A DNA stretch of 9,640 bases from assembly GCA_030740135.1 (NCBI GenBank), contig JASLXW010000121.1, positions 1 to 9,640 of the forward strand, read 5' to 3'. Shown in pieces: positions 6,115 through 9,640 of this stretch. Under the pieces are notes generated by a model that searched no databases, was not told the origin of the DNA, and saw only the letters and a list, made by a program, of their open reading frames with translations. A program made the position numbers and the translations under genes. Position 1 is the first letter of the stretch. Each line of letters starts with the position of its first letter. The stretch comes from Nitrospinota bacterium. Lineage in GTDB: Bacteria > UBA8248 > JACPRG01.

Positions 6115-7020
6115 TCAGCCTCCAGGTCCCGGAAATCGCGACACGGACAGGAGCGACCCGATGACGCCCAGAAAAGTCCCCAGGGCCAGGAGACCGATGC
6201 TGAGGGCGGGCTCCAGGAAGGTCACGGCGTCCGGACCGAGGCCCGGAAAGCCATGCGCGGCCCGAAGCAACACCAAACGATAAAGCCCGTAAAGCGCCCC
6301 AAGGGAAAGCGCGCTACCGCCCAGCCCTTCGAGGAACCCCTCGACCAGAAAGGGCGATCGAATGAAGCCGGGCGTGGCCCCCACCAGGTCCATGATCTCG
6401 ACCTCTTCCCGCCTCGAGTACAAGGCCAGCCGAATGGTGTTCGATACGATCAGGACGATTCCGAGGCCCAGGAAAACACCGACCCCCGCGATGATCCACT
6501 TGAGCTCGCGGACGACCCGCTCGAAGCTCTCCACCCAGGCCCGCCCAAAGTCCACGCTCTCCACCCCGGTTCGGCCCCGAATCGTGGTCGCAAGCCGGGA
6601 GACGAACAGCGAGTTCCGGTTCTCGGGGCGTAGACCCAAAACAAAGGCGGCCGGCAGCGGGTTGGGCCGCAAGCCGTCCAGAATCTCCGTCCTCGAACCC
6701 AAATATCTGCGGAAATCCCTCAGGGCCTCCTCCTTCGAGATGTACCGAACCTCATAGACCCCCTCCATGGCCGTCAGATCCCGCCGGAGGCGTCCCCGGA
6801 CGGAATCGCTCAACCCGTCTTCCAGATAAGCGACCAGGCGAATCTGTTCTCCCCAGTCATTCAGAAGCCGCGTCATGTTGGACAGGGCCAGGAGAAATCC
6901 GCCCAGGATCAGGAGGGCGATGGAAATGGTTGCAATCGCCACCAGGGCCGCGCCGCCGCTCTCCAGGATTCCGCGGATCGCCATGCGCAGAAAGTAAGGG
7001 AGGGTGCGCAGCCATCTCAC
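6115..7020 (-). CDS. ftsX: Cell division protein FtsX (ABC-type membrane subunit)
   Basis: This 301-residue inner-membrane protein has the FtsX layout: short cytoplasmic N-terminus, TM1 (about 24-46), a periplasmic domain of some 125 residues, TM2 (about 173-198), and TM3 and TM4 (about 228-252 and 272-294). The family-specific block follows TM2: RREEVEIMDLVGATPGFIR, then PFLVEGFLEG (203-232). FtsX does not transport a substrate. With FtsE it passes ATP-driven conformational change to periplasmic hydrolase regulators, here probably the EnvC-like protein encoded next. The start is GTG 7020, overlapping the ftsE stop as GTGA, with GGGAGG seven bases upstream. The resulting N-terminus (VRWLRTLPYFLRMAIRGI) looks normal for the family. 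ATG at residue 13 is a much less likely start. Confidence 0.95.
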   Translation of the reverse strand: MRWLRTLPYFLRMAIRGILESGGAALVAIATISIALLILGGFLLALSNMTRLLNDWGEQIRLVAYLEDGLSDSVRGRLRRDLTAMEGVYEVRYISKEEALRDFRRYLGSRTEILDGLRPNPLPAAFVLGLRPENRNSLFVSRLATTIRGRTGVESVDFGRAWVESFERVVRELKWIIAGVGVFLGLGIVLIVSNTIRLALYSRREEVEIMDLVGATPGFIRSPFLVEGFLEGLGGSALSLGALYGLYRLVLLRAAHGFPGLGPDAVTFLEPALSIGLLALGTFLGVIGSLLSVSRFPGPGG

Positions 7021-7760
7021 CGTCGCGCCTCCCGACGGATCCCGCCCCTGGCTTGCCGGCCGCCTCCGGCCGGAGCGGCGTCATTCAGGAAATCCGAAGC
7101 TGCATCCTTCGCGGTCGCCCTCCCCCGGAGCATTCGGATCACCGGACGTTTCGACCGGTCCACCAACATCTCATCGTGGGTGGCCGCAAGGATCGTGGTC
7201 CCGCCGGCGTGGATCAACGAGAACAGATCGACCATTTCATTGGCCAGGTCCGGGTCGAGATGACCCGTCGGCTCGTCGGCCAGGAGGATGTCCGGCCGGT
7301 TGACGATGGCGCGGGCGACCGCGACCCGCTGCCGCTCTCCGCCGGAGAGCAGGTCGGGCTCGTCATTCATGCGCCTTCCCAATCCCACCTGGTGCAAGAC
7401 GAATCGGACGCGCCGCCGAATCTCGGAGGTCGGGGCGCCCATGACCCTCATGGCGAACGCGACGTTCTCGAACACCGTCCGCCGCGGCAACAGGCGGAAA
7501 TCCTGGAAAACCACACCGATTCGGCGTCTGAGGTAGGGGACCTCGCGCTCGGGCAGGTGCGTCACGTCGGAGCCGTCTACCAGAATACTCCCCCGGTCGG
7601 CGACCTCGGCCCGGTAGAGAAGCTTGAGCAGCGTCGTCTTACCCGCACCGCTGGGGCCCATCACGAACAGGAACTCTCCCCGGGGCACATGGAGCGAGAC
7701 GTTCTTCAGGGCATCCAGGCCGGGTCCGTAGGACTTGTAAACGTGTCGAAGCCGGATCAC
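7017..7760 (-). CDS. ftsE: Cell division ATP-binding protein FtsE
   Basis: FtsE is the cytoplasmic ATPase of the FtsEX complex. The 247-residue product from GTG 7760 has a complete ABC domain: Walker A GPSGAGKT (35-42), Q-loop VFQDFRLLP with Gln86, signature LSGGERQR (138-145), Walker B ILLADEPTGHLDP (158-170) and the switch His195 in ATHD. FRLLPRRTVFENVAF is typical of FtsE rather than of the related lipoprotein-release ATPases, and the ftsX neighbour settles it. The start is chosen because VIRLRHVYKSYG matches the family N-terminus. A GTG at 7811 in frame would add 17 Arg-rich residues. Only a distant AGGGG precedes 7760, so the longer form is not excluded. The C-terminus carries about 25 extra residues rich in Ala, Gly and Arg after the normal end near 225; these overlap the ftsX ribosome binding site. 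Confidence 0.95.
   Translation of the reverse strand: MIRLRHVYKSYGPGLDALKNVSLHVPRGEFLFVMGPSGAGKTTLLKLLYRAEVADRGSILVDGSDVTHLPEREVPYLRRRIGVVFQDFRLLPRRTVFENVAFAMRVMGAPTSEIRRRVRFVLHQVGLGRRMNDEPDLLSGGERQRVAVARAIVNRPDILLADEPTGHLDPDLANEMVDLFSLIHAGGTTILAATHDEMLVDRSKRPVIRMLRGRATAKDAASDFLNDAAPAGGGRQARGGIRREARR
7028..7033 (-). promoter_or_regulatory. Ribosome binding site fixing the GTG start of ftsX
   Basis: GGGAGG on the minus strand lies seven bases before GTG 7020, within the end of ftsE. This is the strongest ribosome binding site in the window and supports coupled translation of ftsE and ftsX. Confidence 0.7.
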
Positions 7761-7826
7761 GGATTGAAGGGTCCCCTCTCGGGTTCTTCGGGGTCGGACC
7801 CGGGAATCCACGCCGGGCGAGCGCCT

Positions 7827-9467
7827 TTATGAATCCTCGTCCCCCTTTGATTTCGCCCGAATCCGCTCGAGCAGCCCCTCCAGCCGCTCGATGGTCGCCT
7901 CCTGTCCGGCCTCCGAGGCGGGGGGCGATTCCCCTCGGGTCTCCTCAGGGGACGCCGGAGCGGGGAGCGACGCCTCGGACTCAACGGCCCCGAGCGGATC
8001 GTCCACAGGGTCGGCCGCCAACGCCTCGGGCTCTTCGTCCACGTCGGACGCAACGTCGTCCAGTTCCGCCAGCCAATCCGCTTCGGGGGCCTCAACCTCA
8101 TTTTCCAGGGGAGGGGATTCCGCCTCCGGCGGACTTTCCGCTTCCGAAACCAACAACTCCTCCAAGTCCCCCGAGAACGGCTCCTCCTCCAGGACCGCTT
8201 CGGCGAGATCCATCGGGACCTCGGCCGGACCGTCCGCATCCGCGGGTCCGGTTTCCGGTTCGGCCGGGGAGGCTTCGCGGTCGCCCGCGATATCCTCCAG
8301 GGCGGGGCCGGCTTCCAGGGAAGCGTCGTCCGTCCCACCCTCTTCCTCCAGGTCCAACAACTCCATGGCGAGACCGGGTTCCTCGTCATCAAGCACGGCT
8401 TCTTCGGTTTCCTGAGCCGATTCTTCTTCCACTGAGTTCACGGAATCAACCTGAACCCCGGATGAGGCGTAATCGGCTTCCTCCTCATCGGGTTTTTCGT
8501 CCGCGCTTTCCTGGACCGATTCCTCTTTCTCCGGGACCGGAGAATCGATCTCCACGCCGGGTTCGGCAAGCTCCTGCTCGAATGCGATGGCCTGTTCCAA
8601 CTCTTGGATTTTGAGCGAAGCGGTCTCGTCATCCGGATTTTCCTTCAGGACCATCCGGTAGGTGACGAGGGCCGTCTTGAGATTTCCCTGTTCTTCATAG
8701 AGTCGGGCCAGCGTCGGCGTGTACAGGGGGTCCGACATCTCCATGTCGGCGAGCTCTGGAAATGGGCTGCTCTGGAGGGCGACGGGGGTTTCGGCCTTCG
8801 GGGGCGGCTCTTCGGCGGGCTCTTCGAGAAGATCCCCGGCCGCTTCGGCCGGCTGATCCTCTTCTTCGCCCTCGGCAGGCGCGCTGTCTTCGGCGGTCTC
8901 CGCGTCATCGACCTCCGGGGGAGGCTCATCCTCCCCGGCTTCCGCGACCTCCGGGGGAGGCTCTTTCTCCTCGGCGTCATCGACCTCCGGGGGAGGCGTT
9001 TCGACGCTTGACGCCGGACCCCCTTTCCGGCCCATCCCGCCCTCGGCCAGCTCTTCGTCCAAAGAGACAAGCGTATCCAATGTCTCGGTGTTTCCGGGGA
9101 GCAGCCAGAGGCTCTCTTCGAATTGCCGCTTGGCCTCTTTCAGGTTTTGGTCTTCGCGGTAGAGATTGCCCAGCGTCCGGCGGGCCATCAGGTTGGTCGG
9201 GGAGGCCTCTAGGATGATCTCCAGCTCGGATTGGGCCTCCTGCCTGTCGCCGCGATCGAGCAGGATCAGCGCCAGCGCGACGCGGGCGCTCAGATAATCA
9301 GGATGGTTTTCCAGACCCGCCCGGCAGACCGAGAGCGCCTCGTCATACCGCGCGGCCTTGCGGTAGCCGTTGGCGAGGATGAGGAACCCAAATCCCTCCG
9401 CGTCCTGCAAACCAACGCCTTCGTCCTTTTGTCCGGTCCGACCCGATTTTCGTTTTTTTCCAAACAT
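7827..9467 (-). CDS. Acidic tetratricopeptide-repeat protein, first gene of the FtsEX cluster, function unknown
   Basis: This 546-residue protein has no signal peptide or membrane segment, so it is presumably cytoplasmic. A short basic N-terminus (MFGKKRKSGR) precedes three TPR-like units (about 24-56, 58-90, 92-125; for example YRKAARYDEALSVCRAGL and HPDYLSARVALALILLD). Next comes a Pro/Glu-rich acidic stretch with three 12-residue repeats (158-193), then one more isolated TPR (about 246-279, LARLYEEQGNLKTALVTYR). A very acidic, probably disordered tail (about 300-520) ends in a short amphipathic helix, IERLEGLLERIRAK (526-539). TPRs bind proteins; the partner is not indicated. The start at 9467 has GGAG ten bases upstream, while ATG 9500 has none. 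The stop lies 66 bases before the chosen ftsE start, so it probably shares the ftsEX transcript. A scaffold for division or envelope proteins is an inference from position only. Confidence 0.8.
   Translation of the reverse strand: MFGKKRKSGRTGQKDEGVGLQDAEGFGFLILANGYRKAARYDEALSVCRAGLENHPDYLSARVALALILLDRGDRQEAQSELEIILEASPTNLMARRTLGNLYREDQNLKEAKRQFEESLWLLPGNTETLDTLVSLDEELAEGGMGRKGGPASSVETPPPEVDDAEEKEPPPEVAEAGEDEPPPEVDDAETAEDSAPAEGEEEDQPAEAAGDLLEEPAEEPPPKAETPVALQSSPFPELADMEMSDPLYTPTLARLYEEQGNLKTALVTYRMVLKENPDDETASLKIQELEQAIAFEQELAEPGVEIDSPVPEKEESVQESADEKPDEEEADYASSGVQVDSVNSVEEESAQETEEAVLDDEEPGLAMELLDLEEEGGTDDASLEAGPALEDIAGDREASPAEPETGPADADGPAEVPMDLAEAVLEEEPFSGDLEELLVSEAESPPEAESPPLENEVEAPEADWLAELDDVASDVDEEPEALAADPVDDPLGAVESEASLPAPASPEETRGESPPASEAGQEATIERLEGLLERIRAKSKGDEDS
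8889..8996 (-). repeat. Three in-frame 36-bp tandem repeats inside the TPR gene
   Basis: On the plus strand CGACCTCCGGGGGAGGC occurs at 8909, 8945 and 8981, an exact 36-base period. It encodes three 12-residue units beginning PPPEV (PPPEVDDAEEKE, PPPEVAEAGEDE, PPPEVDDAETAE). The spacing is a multiple of three, so copy-number change would keep the frame. Confidence 0.85.
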
Positions 9468-9477
9468 TTCCGACCGA

Positions 9478-9481
9478 CTCC
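9478..9481 (-). promoter_or_regulatory. Ribosome binding site supporting the TPR-gene start at 9467
   Basis: GGAG on the minus strand lies ten bases before ATG 9467. The in-frame ATG at 9500 is preceded by no such site. Confidence 0.45.
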
Positions 9482-9551
9482 ACTCGGACGCGCAGTCCAT
9501 CCAAGGCTACGCCATACTCAACTTAGCAAACGGCATTCCCGGTTCGCAACA

Positions 9552-9640
9552 TTAGTTTCTTTCGACTCGCCGCCGGGCGCTGGACGTCTCCCTGAACGCC
9601 GGAGTGTATAGGTTCAGATAGATATGAGACATCTCCTTGG
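9552..9640 (-). other. Short open frame at the right edge, possible C-terminal end of an upstream gene
   Basis: On the minus strand a frame is open from the window edge to a TAA at 9554-9552, about 29 codons. It reads SHIYLNLYTPAFRE and ends SARRRVERN. I do not recognise it. It could be the tail of a gene whose body lies outside the window, or simply chance. If it is real, the TPR gene starts 84 bases after it. Confidence 0.2.

Noticed and set aside
7829..8614. Plus-strand open frames opposite the acidic TPR gene
   Set aside because: The Pro/Arg-rich or Ser-rich translations are the direct complement of Glu/Ala/Pro-rich coding DNA. They have no start context and no protein-like pattern.
9501..9640. 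Promoter for the minus-strand operon
   Set aside because: TTGCGA followed 17 bases later by CTAAGT, and a lone TATACA, were considered. Neither gives a convincing pair of -35 and -10 boxes, and the sigma factor preference of this organism is unknown.
9624..9640. Plus-strand ATG at the right edge as the start of a divergent gene
   Set aside because: Only five full codons remain in the window and no ribosome binding site stands at a normal distance.

Overview
The window is high-GC bacterial DNA holding ten protein genes: a short plus-strand accessory segment at the left and a long minus-strand housekeeping gene run over the rest. FtsE/FtsX, a LytM-type activator with a signal sequence and a carboxy-terminal processing protease point to a Gram-negative-type envelope. 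The order TPR gene, ftsE, ftsX, envC-like, ctpA-like, tsaD, dusB recalls deltaproteobacterial-grade or uncultured candidate-phylum genomes. The phylum cannot be fixed from this sequence alone.

Left segment (1-1162, plus strand). The window opens in the last 47 codons of a HepT-type HEPN toxin. A complete mntA-hepT pair (minimal nucleotidyltransferase antitoxin plus HEPN ribonuclease toxin, overlapping by 14 bp) follows. Two HEPN/MNT modules therefore appear to lie in tandem. GC is visibly lower here (roughly 50-58% in lines I counted, against up to about 80% in tsaD). The complete pair is bracketed by an imperfect 22-bp direct repeat (198-219 and 989-1010), which fits an acquired island. The 259-bp gap 904-1162 separates hepT from the convergent dusB and holds only repeat-like DNA.

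Right segment (1163-9500, minus strand, read right to left). A large acidic TPR protein comes first, then FtsE and FtsX (divisome ABC-type complex), an EnvC-like coiled-coil/LytM protein with a degenerate metal site, and a PDZ-S41 protease. Together these form a coherent module for controlling peptidoglycan hydrolysis at division: FtsEX would signal across the inner membrane to the periplasmic EnvC-like activator, and the Ctp protease may trim or degrade envelope hydrolases. Two tRNA-modification genes follow, tsaD (t6A37) and dusB (dihydrouridine). Tight spacing, including two 4-bp GTGA stop/start overlaps (ftsE/ftsX and tsaD/dusB), supports cotranscription and translational coupling.

No gene-free stretch exceeds 300 bases. 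I saw no RNA genes, CRISPR arrays or insertion sequences. The most interesting points are the tandem HEPN/MNT modules with flanking repeats, and the uncharacterised acidic TPR protein that heads the FtsEX cluster.
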